This document shows, piece by piece, positions 50,116 through 61,330 of a stretch of 64,000 nt of DNA (positions within the stretch are counted from its first letter, which is position 1; every line of letters begins with the position of its first letter). The position numbers and the translations under genes were made by a program. The stretch comes from Salvelinus alpinus (Eukaryota; Chordata; Actinopteri; Salmoniformes; Salmonidae), in assembly GCF_045679555.1 (NCBI RefSeq), contig NC_092093.1, positions 66,287,714-66,351,713 of the forward strand. The letters are read 5' to 3'. The notes under the pieces were generated by a model. It saw only the letters and a list, made by a program, of their open reading frames with translations. It was not told where the DNA came from and did no database searches.

Positions 50116-51491
50116 AAGCCATCAGCCTCACACAGAATAAATGGAATGAAAACACCATCCTTCAATCTTTCCGTCAATCTCTCCTCTCCAGGCACCCGCC
50201 CTGTTATAAGGAGCCTGATGAAATAGTGTTTGTCTCTACACCTGACCGCTGCAGGTCATCATGCACGAGCTGTTTACAAACCTACACTTTCCTCCCAGCA
50301 GATCACACCTGGGTTGCACGTCCCAAATGGCCCATGGGCCATCAAAAGTAGTGCACTAAATAGGGACGCAGTCCCTGGTCTATTAAAACTAGAGTGGCAG
50401 GTAGGCCGGCAGCCTATTGGCAGCAACAACAACACCAGGCGCTCTAAGACTGAAGTATAGAGATGTATAAAGAGCTTAGTCAGAATTAGTTGACGTTAAT
50501 TCTTACAGAAATCAATAAGGGCCGGGATGCCAGGGAGACAAATGGAGAGAGGCATTCCATTTCCAGCAGAGGATAGGGGTTAAAAGCATAGTGTCTAGGG
50601 GGAAGTTGCTGATGCCAAATTGAAGGGTAGAGCATATTGAACCCTGAGGTACTGTGGAAAAAGGGTTTGCAGTTTGAAGGGGAATCTGGGATTGTTAGAT
50701 CAATTTGTGTGCTTTGATGAAATATAGCCATTGATTCTTGAAGAATATAATTTATAAATGCCTCACAAACTTAGTTCAACTGTCTTACCACATCACAACA
50801 CAAGATACATTATGTACTTTTTATCTCATTCATGGCAGTCCTTGCATCCATAGATCTGTCTATGATTTTGATATTGGTTACATTTCTCTAGTCCCATCCC
50901 TCAGCTGTTTACCAAAACAAGTGTTCACTTTGTTGTTGTTTGAATCCAAGATTGCCTCTTTGACAGTGTATATGGATGTAATACTTTAAGTACAGATATC
51001 TGGGACTGTGATATATGAAAGCCTGACTCCTGTCAATAGATTACGGTTTTCTTAGTGGTGAAATGTCATTTTCAGACAAAAAGGTAGCTAACTATCAGAC
51101 CCTAAGTGACTTAACTACATTTTTGTGGAATTTAAAGACATGCTCGGGTACTTTGGCGACAAAGAAAATACTTTTGAAACCTCCTACATTGGGTTGGAGA
51201 ATGAGGAGAATTACTGTTTTACCTCAATTACCTACGAAATCCTTCGTTTTGAAAGCGATTGTTTTCTTGAAGATGTGCCACAACATTTCCCCTACATTTC
51301 CCCCCACGTGGGCCAGTCTCCTAGCAATTCGAGTTATAGCCAATGAGCTTCAGTCCCTCAAATTTCAGTGACAGCTATCAAGAAGCCTGCCCAGCATTAT
51401 CCAATGAGGTTGCAGGGCGGGCCCAATAATTCAGTGGACACAGAAGAGAGAGAAAGAGAGAGCAATAACGTGGTGCACATATTTGCACATA

Positions 51492-53270
51492 CAGTGCCTT
51501 CGGAAAGTATTCAGACCCCTATACTTTTTTCACATTTTGTTACGTTACAGTCTTATTCTGAAATGGATTACATTTTTTTTTTAATCCTCAGCAATCTACA
51601 CACAATACCCCATAATGGTTTTTAGATATTTAGCAAATGTATAAAAAAAACTGAAATACCTTATTTGCATAAGTATTCAGACCCTATACTATGACACTCG
51701 AAATTGAGCTCAGAGTGCATCCTGTTTCCATTGATCGTTCTTAAGATGTTTCTACAACTTGTTTGGAGTCCACATGTGGTAAATTCAATTGATTGGACAT
51801 AATTTGGAAAGACACACACCTGTCTATATAAGGTCCCACAATTGACAGTGCATGTTAGAGGAGAAACGAAGCCATGAGGTTGAAGGAATTGTCTGCAGAG
51901 CTCCGAAACAGGATTGTGTCAAGGCACAGATCTGGGGAAGGGTACCAAAACAATTCTGCAGCATTGAAGGTCCCCAAGAACACAGTTACCTCCATCATTC
52001 TTAAATGGAAGAAGTTTGGAACCACCAAGACTCTTCCTAGAGCTGGCCACCCGGCCAAACTGAGCAGCTGGGAGAGAAGGGCCTTGGTCAGGGAGGTGAC
52101 CAAGAACCCAATGGTCAATCTGAGAGAGCTCAGAGTTTCTCTGTGGCAATGGGAGAACCTTCTAGAAGGACAACCATCACTGCAGCATCCACCAATCAGG
52201 CCTTTATGGTAGTGGCAAATGGCACATTGAGTTTGCCAAAAGGCACCTAAAGACTCTCAGACCATGAGGAACAAGATTCTCTGAATCTGGAGGAAACCTG
52301 GCACCATCCCTGCGGTGAAGCATGGTTGTGGCGGCATCATGCTATGGGGATGTTTTTCAGTGGCAGGGACTGGGAGACTAGTCAGGATCGAGGGAAAGAT
52401 GAACGGAGAAAAGTACAGAGCGATCCTTGAGGAAAACCTGCTCCAGTCTGTTCAGGACCTCAGACTGGGGCGAAGGTTCACATTCCAACAGGACAACGAC
52501 CCTAAGTACACAGCCAAGACAACGCAGGATTGGCTTCGGGACAAGTCTCTGAATGTCTTTGAGTGTCCCAGCCAGAGCCCGGAACACCCAATCTAAATTC
52601 CTGGTAAACCTCGAAATGTCTCCTGAATTCTGAAAAATCTCAGGAATTAGCTTAAAATTTTAAATATATAAAAAATGCAATAAGATGCTTTTCATATTAA
52701 AACATACAATCATAAAGATGTAAAACATTATCCCAAGAAACTCATCCAATTATTGAATATCATTGATAAGCTAAAGCTGTTTCATTTTTTCTTCTTCTCA
52801 TATGGTTTGGCACATTGCTCAATGCTTTAAAAACCATTACACAAATCAACAAATCGAATCGAACATCCAACATCTCTGGAGAAACCTGAAAATAGCTGTG
52901 CAGCAACGCTCCTCGTCCAACCTGACAGAGCTTGAGAGGATCTGTAGAGAAGAATTGGAGAAACACCCAAATACAGGTGTGCCAAGCTTGTAGCGTCATA
53001 CCTAAGACACAAGGCTGTAATTGCTGCCAAATGTGCTTCAACAAATGACTGAGTAAAGGGTCTGAATACTTATGTCAATGTGATATTTCAGTTTTGATTT
53101 TTTAATACATTTGCTAGTATTTCTTAAAACCTGTTTTTGCTTTGTCATTATGGGGTATTATGTGTAGATGATGATCTTTTTTAACTTAAAAAAAACTATT
53201 TTAGATTAAAGCTGTAGCTTAACAAAATGTTGAAAAGGTCAAGGCGTCTGAATACTTTCCGAATGCACTG
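51492..53270 (+). mobile_element. Tc1-like transposon with internal insertion
   Basis: Ends CAGTGCCTTCGGAAAGTATT and CTTTCCGAATGCACTG, TA on both sides. The transposase start at ATG 51874 gives LSAELRNRIVSRHRS and ALKVPKNTVTSIILKW. The catalytic part includes RRFTFQQDNDPKYTAKT and SLNVFECPSQSPE. The last block resumes only after an unrelated segment of about 265 bases (52593-52858). A deletion around 52240-52290 removes the first catalytic region. Inactive. Located in the htr5a intron, antisense to the gene. Confidence 0.85.
52593..52858. repeat. Insert in Tc1; copy of intronic repeat
   Basis: ATTCCTGGTAAACCTCRAAA through AAACATACAATCATAAAGATG to TTTGGCACATTG matches 54803-55085 nearly throughout. 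Confidence 0.8.
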
Positions 53271-53486
53271 TATGTGACATATTACGCAATTTCCGTGGAC
53301 CACATTTAGCCTGTGAGTGCTACTTTCAGAACTACTGGCTATAAAGTAACCAAAAGTACAGGAGAATCTCTTTAAGACATGCAAACGAAGGTAATGCACA
53401 AGGCATAAGCAATAACGACCCTGTTTGATGTTGTTTGATAGTCTCAACTGGATTAAACATAGCTGATTCCTTTTGTATACCAAGTA

Positions 53487-53672
53487 TTTACATTTACATT
53501 TAAGTCATTTAGCAGACGCTCTTATCCAGAGCGACTTACAAATTGGTGCATTCACCTTATGATATCCAGTGGAACAACCACTTTACAATAGTGCATCTAA
53601 CTCTTTTAAGGGGGGGGGGGGTTAGAAGGATTACTTTATCCTATCCTAGGTATTCCTTAATACAAGTAGCAG
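53487..53672 (-). repeat. LINE/SINE-type 3' tail
   Basis: Reverse complement of the tail family ending GTCGCTCTGGATAAGAGCG and TTAGCAGACG; begins with (TTTACA)n. A G run lies at 53612-53621. Confidence 0.65.
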
Positions 53673-54593
53673 TAGTCTACATATCCATATCATTTCCTAT
53701 TAGAACACAGTGGTTCTACTCCACTGAGCCATTCCAGGGGGCTGGGGATTGCGTTTAAACATGTGTTGAAAGTAAGCCCGCTTGAAGTGCACTCAGAGAT
53801 ACCCTACCGGAAACAGTCATGATAAAAACAAGTGGCAAGTACAATAATTACACAGTAACAAATTTCATTGTACCACGTAAAAAAGTATTCAACCTGTGTT
53901 TGTATTCACAACCCCCTGAAAAGCTAGCGTTTGTTCTTCCTAAATACATTTAAAATGTATTGGAAACAGGTTATCAAGTTATGCCATGGAACATGTTAGA
54001 ATGTGTTAATGCTGTGTGGAATTTCCAGTAGGGCTTCGATCGCGGCCTGCGTGCTTCCTTGTGTTTAGATGTTATCACAGCTAATATTCACGACTCCTTT
54101 TGTGCACACTGTTAACTGGGCTGACCTTGATCCAAACACCCATGTATACAAAGTACCATACCACAGATAAAACAGCTTAACTTTTCTCCATAGAAAATGT
54201 TACTGACTAAACTAATTCAGCTGAAATACCACAGTTCTAGAGGGTGATAGTTGACTGTCTAATTAATTTATGTGAAAACTAGAGGAAGTTTTTACTGAGG
54301 GTGTATATGGTGATAAATATTCATGCTAGGTGCCAATTAGTTTCTATTGTTTGAGTGCGGTATAATTTAATAAAACATACGGAAGCTGAAGGATTTTTTC
54401 CAATGACCTACCAGTCTATAAGAAGTCTACTTTCAACAATCTCCAAATCAGTGAAATAGCCGCAATACATTTGAGCTGTTTTGTAGCAGCCAATTCTCTT
54501 AACGAACCTGCGGAACTTAAAAGTGTATGCAGGGGTTTGCTTATTGAATATAGCCAGAGAGAGAGTAGAGGCCAGGGTTTGGGTCATTTCCAC

Positions 54594-55085
54594 AAATTCA
54601 ATTTAAATTCAATTCCCTCTCCCTATACATTCCATCAATTCTAAGTCAAGAAAAAAAAAATACAATTCCCAATTCAATATTCTGCCACAACAATTCACAT
54701 AATTAAATTCCTTCCCTTCTTTCATCTCAATCCAAACTGAACCCTATTACGTCAATTCATGGCAGATTTCAAAGACCAACTTTACCTAATAACGAACTAA
54801 GAGGGATTCCTGGTAAACCTCAAAATGTCTCCTGCATTCTGAAAACTCTCAGGAATTAAGGGAATTATCTTAAAATGTTAAATATATAAAACAAGACAAT
54901 AAGATGGTTTTCATATTAAAACATACAATCATAAAGATGTAAACCATTATCCCCAAAAACTCATCCAATTATTGAATATCATGAATAAGCTAAAGCTGTT
55001 AAAAATAATGTCTCTGAATGGTTTGGCACATTGTGGGAAACAATGCTCCATGCTCTAAAACAAATACACAAATCACCAAACCTTT
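54594..55085. repeat. Dispersed repeat
   Basis: Its left part matches 18680-18735 (ATTCCCTCTCCCTATACATT) and its right part matches the insert at 52593-52858. No coding capacity; superfamily unknown. Confidence 0.65.
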
Positions 55086-57382
55086 TTTTATGAGATAGGG
55101 ACACACCTAAAACACATAAAACACATTCGCTACACATTTATTTATATTCAATGTAACATTTACACATCATGTTGTCAAGTGCTTAAATGCAAAGTTTGAA
55201 ACAAGATTCATGATAGAAATTAGAGGATCTTGCAGAGCTGTGGGCATGTTGGCAACACTCCCTGTGTGCTTTTCCCCAGAACAGGGTTCAGTTCCCGTCT
55301 CCACCTTTCATAATATGTGTGTCTAAATAAAGCAAAAATACTAAAGGTAGAGTGAAATTCCTTCTCCATAAATGAGAGCTTTATTAATTCAGGAGTTAAA
55401 TTAACACTCGGTGCTGTAAAAGAACCGTTGGTGTTAATAACCAGAGTTGAATGTAATTCTTACTCTGTATAAAGTTAAAGGTTGAGTAAGTAAGAAATGT
55501 GTACACAAATGTTCTCGAAATGTCAATTATATGTGAATAGTTTATGATTAGTGAATGCCATAATGCTGTTATTTTGTTAGGTACTTCTCCCTATTAGCTG
55601 ACATTTTTCAAAGCCATTTTACCTGTCACGCTAGCTGCTCGGTTCATACAGATTCACAATTCATGGGAATGTAGTGCAACACGGACTGACTCCCTCTGAG
55701 GCACATGTTGCTAGGCAACTCATCCAGAGCTAAAACCAGTGAGAGAAACACGCTAACAAACGTTTGTGCTATGAAATGAAATAAATACTGCACTCTGACC
55801 CACAAAACGTATTCGCTAGAGTTATGATGGTGTTGTTAGACAAAGGAAGAAAAGTGAACTTCAAAACGTGATGTAGTTTTATTGGAATTTGCAACTGTTG
55901 TTGGTAAGTAATGAATCAACTAGCTTCTGACATGACTTACCATTATTATTATATTTCCCAGTGTGCTCTATTGCAGGTAGATTTTTAAAATTGTTTGTTT
56001 CAATATCCATGTATTTGCATGTACATTGATTAATTGATCTTATGCTATACAAAGATAAATAACATAAATTTTTCTAAACTAATACAATCCGTTAGTAGTT
56101 GGATTTATTGAACCCGTTACTGAGATGGTTGTTCCAGTTTAAATGTTTAAGTGGGTCTTCTTTGTCCAATTAACTCTGCCCTAGCAGTCATTTTTAATGC
56201 AGGTTGTGGGTAATTAGTAATTTACATGTGTAGTAGCCTAGCCTATTTACCAACCAAAAGCCCTTGACCTGTCTGATGGCCAATGAATGTGATTTTGCTT
56301 CACTGAATGTTAATCTGTATATTTGGTTATTTTAACTCTGGCTTCGTTTGCTAATCTACCACAGATCAGACACATTTAGCATGCTGTAACGTAGCATAAA
56401 TCAAGTGTATTGTTTTGCTATTGGCTCATAGGCAACGTGAAAAGCCTGTTGAAGTTGTTAAATATTGCTATTATTTTCTGTGTGTATCATGATGAAGATA
56501 GTCCTAATGTAAAACCCTACGCCTGCTCTCTACTAGGCGTAGAAGAGCTTACGCCCGGGTGGTGCAACTCTACATCTGATGTAGAGTTATGACCCACTTA
56601 TGACCAACTGGTGCAACCGGCCCCAGTTGTTGGATATCCTAACTCGGGCTGGATTCCAATAGGAATTACATATCCCTTTGCAAACCAGCATAATGTGACT
56701 TGCCCAATGTGGCCTACAAACCAAGACTTTCAGACCAGTGTGTTATGGTAAAACTAGGCTGTTGAGGTACAGCCTTACATGATATGTGATGTATTGTCAT
56801 AAAGGGTTTGATGTCATGGATAAAATATTAACTTAGGCGCTCACTTAGTGAAGGGGAATTGAGTGAAACAACCATGTCTATCACAAGAAAACACAGTGGT
56901 AATTATGAAGTTCACTCTGAAGGCACACTGGGATATATGCAAATATTGTGTGTATTTGGACAGACGTTAGAATTTTCACCCATGATTGTGTTTATTAGTG
57001 ACAAAGACTAGGTCGTTGGATTCACTTTTTTCAGCTTTTATCTAGGGTTCCATAAAATTATGTGTTCTTAAGTGTGTTGAAATACCAGCAGTTCCGTCTT
57101 TGATTATCTGTTATATCCATATCACAGCAATAAGAAATAATTTTATTTGCACACCACATCAGGCCATTTTATGAAATTATGATGACCTTCAGGCTGATGT
57201 TTAATTCCAATTATACAACGGGTGGTTTATAATTCCCATTGTTAGAGCCTCTCCTGCCCATGATAAATGAGACAACATACACATGGCCACGTTCATTTAA
57301 AGTGGAATCGTTACGTTGTTACCTAGCAACGCACTACCACAACTACTTTTACAACTACTAGTCTTAGCACCTGTAACTCGTC

Positions 57383-57919
57383 ATGGATGATTTTAAAGTT
57401 ACTCTTGATTTGTTTTATCCACTAATGTTTAATGAATGGTGCCAACAAGAAGAGGAGGAGGATATTAAATAAATTAAACAAGAAGAAGAGCAAGTTGACC
57501 AGCAACCTGAGCCTAGCTTTAACGTTAGACATGCAGAAATCAGTAATGTTAGCACTGGTATAGACAACATAGTAAAGAAGCAAAGTGAACAAGCTAGCTA
57601 CATCAAGACAAACCAACTGGGCAGTGAAGTGCTTTCTGGAATGGCTGTCAGAAAAGGGTATAAACATCGATCTGGTAACTGTTTCAAAACAGGAGAATGA
57701 TAATATTCTCTGGAGTTTATACACCACCTACTGAATAAGGTGTGGTTTGATTTGCAGTTGCACTTTTGCCAAAGACGCAATGAAGGAAATCACAAACTGA
57801 AGCCAGACTCATTCGTGATAAAAGACAAAAATGAAGAAACCAAGAACCACAAAAATCCAATGGAAAGAGACGGAGAGAATCATCGTTGTGGCTGCATTTA
57901 TGAGAACCTAGGAGAATGA
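57383..57919 (+). pseudogene. Crypton-like (DUF3504) coding remnant
   Basis: An ATG at 57383 opens MDDFKVTLDLFYPLMF, followed after a stop by an acidic/Q-rich stretch, then a +1 shift. The frame from 57600 reads RQTNWAVKCFLEWLSEKGIN, matching the N-terminal (T)RQT.WAV.CF..WL...(G)I pattern of Crypton-derived proteins (KIAA1958/ZMYM/QRICH1-like, DUF3504). A deletion then removes the middle. The frame 57734-57919 continues KVWFDLQLHFCQRRNEGNH and KDKNEETKNHKNP, the characteristic FC.R...E and ATKNH region, ending in a stop at 57917. It lies antisense in the htr5a intron. I infer a dead copy of a tyrosine-recombinase-type transposon or of a gene domesticated from one. No database check was possible. 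Confidence 0.6.
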
Positions 57920-58816
57920 GCCCTGCCTCGTGGAAATGTGCAATTCAGTATCATAAATAAATAGCTGTCGATGCTGTGACTATATGAAAAAAAATTGTCA
58001 TTGTGGTTTCTATTCTGATCTGTTGTATCAATGTCTTTGCTACAATGTTTCAGTGCTGTTTTCAGATCCATGGACAGCGCCCCTATACAATGTTTTGATC
58101 TGTTATTACATTTTCCTACGCACAGACCAGACGTGCACTGTTTTCAGAACCATGTACAGCCTCCCTAGAAACCAAGGTTCTGGAACTATCAACCAGCGCT
58201 TGGGCAGTTTTGCTTTCCATGGCAGTCAATACGAATAGAACTAACGACCAGAGAACGCCTAAAATGTCACTTAACATCCAGTCTCAGTAAATGTAGCATC
58301 ATTTTTTGTTAAAAAAATGGATGGTTTGTGAAATAATCTTGATTTTAATGCTGGTAACCTGTTGTATAAAAGCTGTAATACACTTGAGGCGGTTTCGCCT
58401 CATGGCTATGACCACACAGCCATGATAAAAATGTCATAACACATGGCCTCTCATGTATTATTGCTTAATTGATATCCAGCCAAATGGCACATTTACAAGA
58501 TTTGGAATAATTCATCACCCACCTTTTCCATTCAGACTGATTATAGAAGATAGTGAGCATGAAATTGATTGGACAACCTAAGCTATATGAACTGGCTCCA
58601 TCCTCTCAATCACAGGTGCAATAAATCCAACTACTAACAGATCAGAGTACATAAAAAAATGTGCAAACTAATAATTTAAAAAATGTACTTGCTAAACAGC
58701 ATGCTGGGAAGTGTTAATCAGCCGCCTGAAACCATTTCAAATGTATTTTTCCAAAGCTAAAATGTAAGCAATAAAGAATAATTTTGTAAACAATACTGGA
58801 ATTAAGCCCCTATATA

Positions 58817-59270
58817 CTGAGTGTACCAAACATTAGGAACACCTGCTCTTTCCATGACATCGACTGACCAGGTGAATCCAGGTGAAAGCTATGATCCCTT
58901 ATTGAGACAATTGAGACATGGATTGTGTATGTGTGCCATTCAGAGGGTGAATGAGCAAAACAAAAAATGTGTGCCTTTGAACGGGGGTACCAGGCACACC
59001 AGTTTGAGTGTTTCAAGAACTGCACCTCTGCTGGGTTTTTCACACTCAACAGTTTCCTGTGTGTATCAAGAATGGTCAACCACCCAAAGGATATCCAGCC
59101 CACTTGACACAACTGTGGGAAGCATTGGAGTCTAGATGGGCCAGCATCCCTGTGGAACACTTTCGACACCTTGTAGAGTCCATGCCCCGACAAATTGAGG
59201 CTGTTCTGAGGACAAAAAGGGGTGGAACTCAATATTAGGTAGGTGTTCCTGATGTTTTGTACACTCAGTG
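58817..59270. mobile_element. Tc1-like MITE, complete
   Basis: Ends CTGAGTGTACCAAACATTAG and (right, reversed) CACTGAGTGTACAAAACATC, TA flanked. The interior keeps HTH-like coding (SRTAPLLGFSHSTVSCVYQE). About 454 bases; a truncated copy is at 26248-26578. Confidence 0.82.
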
Positions 59271-59288
59271 TATATAAACAAGGCATCC

Positions 59289-59391
59289 TTAAGGGATAGT
59301 CCACCCACATTACAAAATGACAATGTTGTAGTTCATAGACTGCTTAAGGGTAAGGAAACCAATATGTAATTTGGGTGAACTATCCCTTTAA
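59289..59391. mobile_element. Short MITE (AAGGGATAGTCCACCCA ends)
   Basis: About 103 bases with 17-base imperfect inverted ends, AAGGGATAGTCCACCCA and TGGGTGAACTATCCCTT. Confidence 0.75.
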
Positions 59392-59706
59392 TTGGACCAA
59401 AATAAATACATTGCTATAGGCTATAGGGCCCTGGTCAAAAGTAATGCACTTCATAAGGATATGGTGCCATTTGTGACGCAGCCTGGGTGTCTGGTCTATG
59501 CCAGGGGCCTTGCTGATTAGAGAGAGCCGCCGTGGTGAGGACGGTACAGTGACCCCTAGCCTTGTTGAACACGCTGGGTATTTATAGGCCACTGTGCCTA
59601 CAGTATAGCCATTAATACCAGCCGCTTCTTCACTTGCCACTGCTTCTTGATTCTTCCCTGGATTAAATGTCCGTCTGTATTGGGAACACATTATCTCTCA
59701 CCCTCT

Positions 59707-59753
59707 GTGTTTGTGTGTATTTGTGTGTGTGTGTGTGTGTGTATTTGTGTGTG
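59707..59753. repeat. GT microsatellite
   Basis: Imperfect (GT)n with TATTT interruptions. Confidence 0.9.
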
Positions 59754-60365
59754 TGGATGCGCATGTGTGTGGGCCTATGTAACAAACATACATGTGTACA
59801 CGCCTCCATGTGAATTGTTCCGTTGAGTGTGAGATACAGTACACACAAGCGTTAGAGAACGATACACATCCCGCAGCACCATCACAACACCATCAGAACA
59901 CAGCTCAGAATGCGCTATGGTGATGACATGATTGGCTACTAATTGCCCAGCAACCGATATGAGAGCGACAGCATATCCTCATCAGTCGATAACAATGTGA
60001 TATGCACCTCAGGAGCAGATATGAGAAAGCTATAATGACACTGATATAATTGAGGTATGTTCAGATAATTATTCAGATTGTGTTTGAACCATTATCTGAA
60101 CATTGATTAGGGTTGATTATGTCCGTCAAAAATGCCAGAGGAGCTGTACGAGTGTGTCTAAGTAATAATAAGGTAATGAAATCATCTGATTATTAATGCC
60201 ATGCTATCCTACTGGTAGTTCATCATGTGGATCCCACATGAAACAACCAACCATGCAGCGGGCAAAACTAGTTGAAAAAGAAATAATTTGAAAAAAGTAT
60301 TTTTGATGTAATTCTAACCAGTTTTACCCGCCTGGCACGGGGTAAGACTATGGTAACAAAAGTAC

Positions 60366-61091
60366 CTCAATCACCTCAGCCATAGGCGTGATGGTGTTGG
60401 TCTTGCGCGAGCCGATGCGGAACTTGGCCGCCTTGTAGATCTTCCAGTAGACGAAGAGCACCACGCACAGCGGCAGGTAGAACGCTCCGAAGGTGGAGAA
60501 GATGGTGTAGGAGGGTGCCTGGCTCACCTGGCACTCCATTCCCTCCTCTGAGTAGGTCTCCCCCCAGCCGAACAGTGGCGACAGGGAGATGACTGAGGAC
60601 AGCAGCCAGGTGAGTACGATCATCACATTGGAGATCCTCTTGCGAGTCTTGAGCGTGTACTCCAAGTGTCTGGTGATGGACCAATAGCGGTCCAGGGCGA
60701 TGGCGGTCACGTTCCAGATGCTGGCCGTGCAGCAGAGCACGTCGAAGGAGATCCACACTTGGCAGAGCACGCGGCCCAGCTTCCACAGCCGCCCGTTGAG
60801 CTCGTGTACCAGGCTCAGCGGCATGACCAGGGCAGCCACCATCACGTCCGAAATGGCCATGGAAGCCACCAGGTTGTGTGGCACACGGTGGAAGGTCCGC
60901 ACCCTCAGGATGGTGAGGAGAACCAGGAGGTTCCAAACAAAGGTGGCCACCACCAGCATGGCTAGCAGGGTGAGGGTTAGCACGCTGAACACCGAAAACG
61001 GACGGTAGAAGTTCCCTGCTCCATACCCCAGGTTGTCGCTACCGGCCCCGCTGATGTTGGTGGTCACTAGGCTCATGTTGGGCTCAGTCAT
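60366..61091 (-). CDS. htr5a: 5-hydroxytryptamine receptor 5A, first coding exon
   Basis: Encodes residues 1-242 of a class A GPCR for serotonin; the 5-HT5A family couples to Gi/o at neuronal plasma membranes. Seen: an N-terminus with two N-glycosylation sequons (N5-M-S, N12-I-S), then TM1 about 36-60, TM2 72-94 and TM3 108-132 with the amine-binding Asp117. The DRY motif is at 134-136, TM4 at 153-173 and TM5 at 196-218. Cys110 and Cys187 can form the conserved extracellular disulfide. The stretch around [20 protein letters not shown] is characteristic of 5-HT5 receptors. The start chosen is the ATG at 61091-61089; two codons further upstream is only TTG, then an in-frame TGA. The exon ends in GAG, followed by a GTACTT donor at 60365, phase 0, and joins the exon at 49560. 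It is GC-rich compared with its surroundings. The family is certain; which salmonid duplicate this is cannot be told. Confidence 0.95.
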
Positions 61092-61210
61092 GTTCAACAG
61101 TGTTCAGCAGCGGTCACACAGCCCAGCTGGCTGAATTTGGCCAGACAGGTCTGTCACAGGGAAGGCTTCTGATATCCTGCAGTGTAGAGAGAGATAGAAG
61201 AAGAAGCTTA
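61092..61210 (-). promoter_or_regulatory. htr5a: htr5a 5' UTR and candidate splice acceptor
   Basis: On the minus strand, 61210-61183 is a long pyrimidine-rich tract ending in CTGCAG at 61182-61177, a textbook 3' splice acceptor. If used, the exon begins at 61176 and carries 85 bases of 5' UTR before the ATG. I infer an upstream noncoding exon beyond the visible repeats. Without transcripts this remains a prediction; transcription could also start within this stretch. Confidence 0.5.
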
Positions 61211-61213
61211 TTA

Positions 61214-61325
61214 GGGGCTCTATTCAATCAGTATCGCTGAAGAGTTACAAATTGCGTGATAGAAATGTGAAGGTAATTTCCGATTGAACCGACATATGCA
61301 GCGTTCACTGTGAATGCAGTCTACG
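61214..61325. mobile_element. Half MITE (GGGCTCTATTCAATC family)
   Basis: Left half of the family at 4602-4786: GGGCTCTATTCAATCAGTAT. The right end is missing where the hAT element starts at 61331. Confidence 0.65.
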
Positions 61326-61330
61326 CCAAC

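Larger units (their letters stand above)
49561..60365 (-). other. htr5a: htr5a intron (10.8 kb)
   Basis: Bounded by GT (60365-60364) and AG (49562-49561) on the minus strand. It holds an L2-like LINE tail (49915-50115), a Tc1-like element with an internal insertion (51492-53270), a LINE/SINE-type tail (53487-53672), a dispersed repeat (54594-55085), a Crypton-like remnant (57383-57919) and two short MITEs (58817-59270, 59289-59391). The stretches 50116-51491, 53673-54593, 55086-57382 and 57920-58816 are AT-rich with no gene or recognised element. A GT microsatellite lies at 59707-59753. Confidence 0.9.

Noticed and set aside
51063..51371. Two overlapping open frames (102 and 73 codons) in the htr5a intron
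   Set aside because: No recognised domain; base composition like the surrounding intron; probably part of an unclassified repeat.
60376..60965. Long open frames of 99-186 codons opposite and overlapping the htr5a exon
   Set aside because: Shadows of a GC-rich coding exon; no family features and the receptor frame fully explains the sequence.
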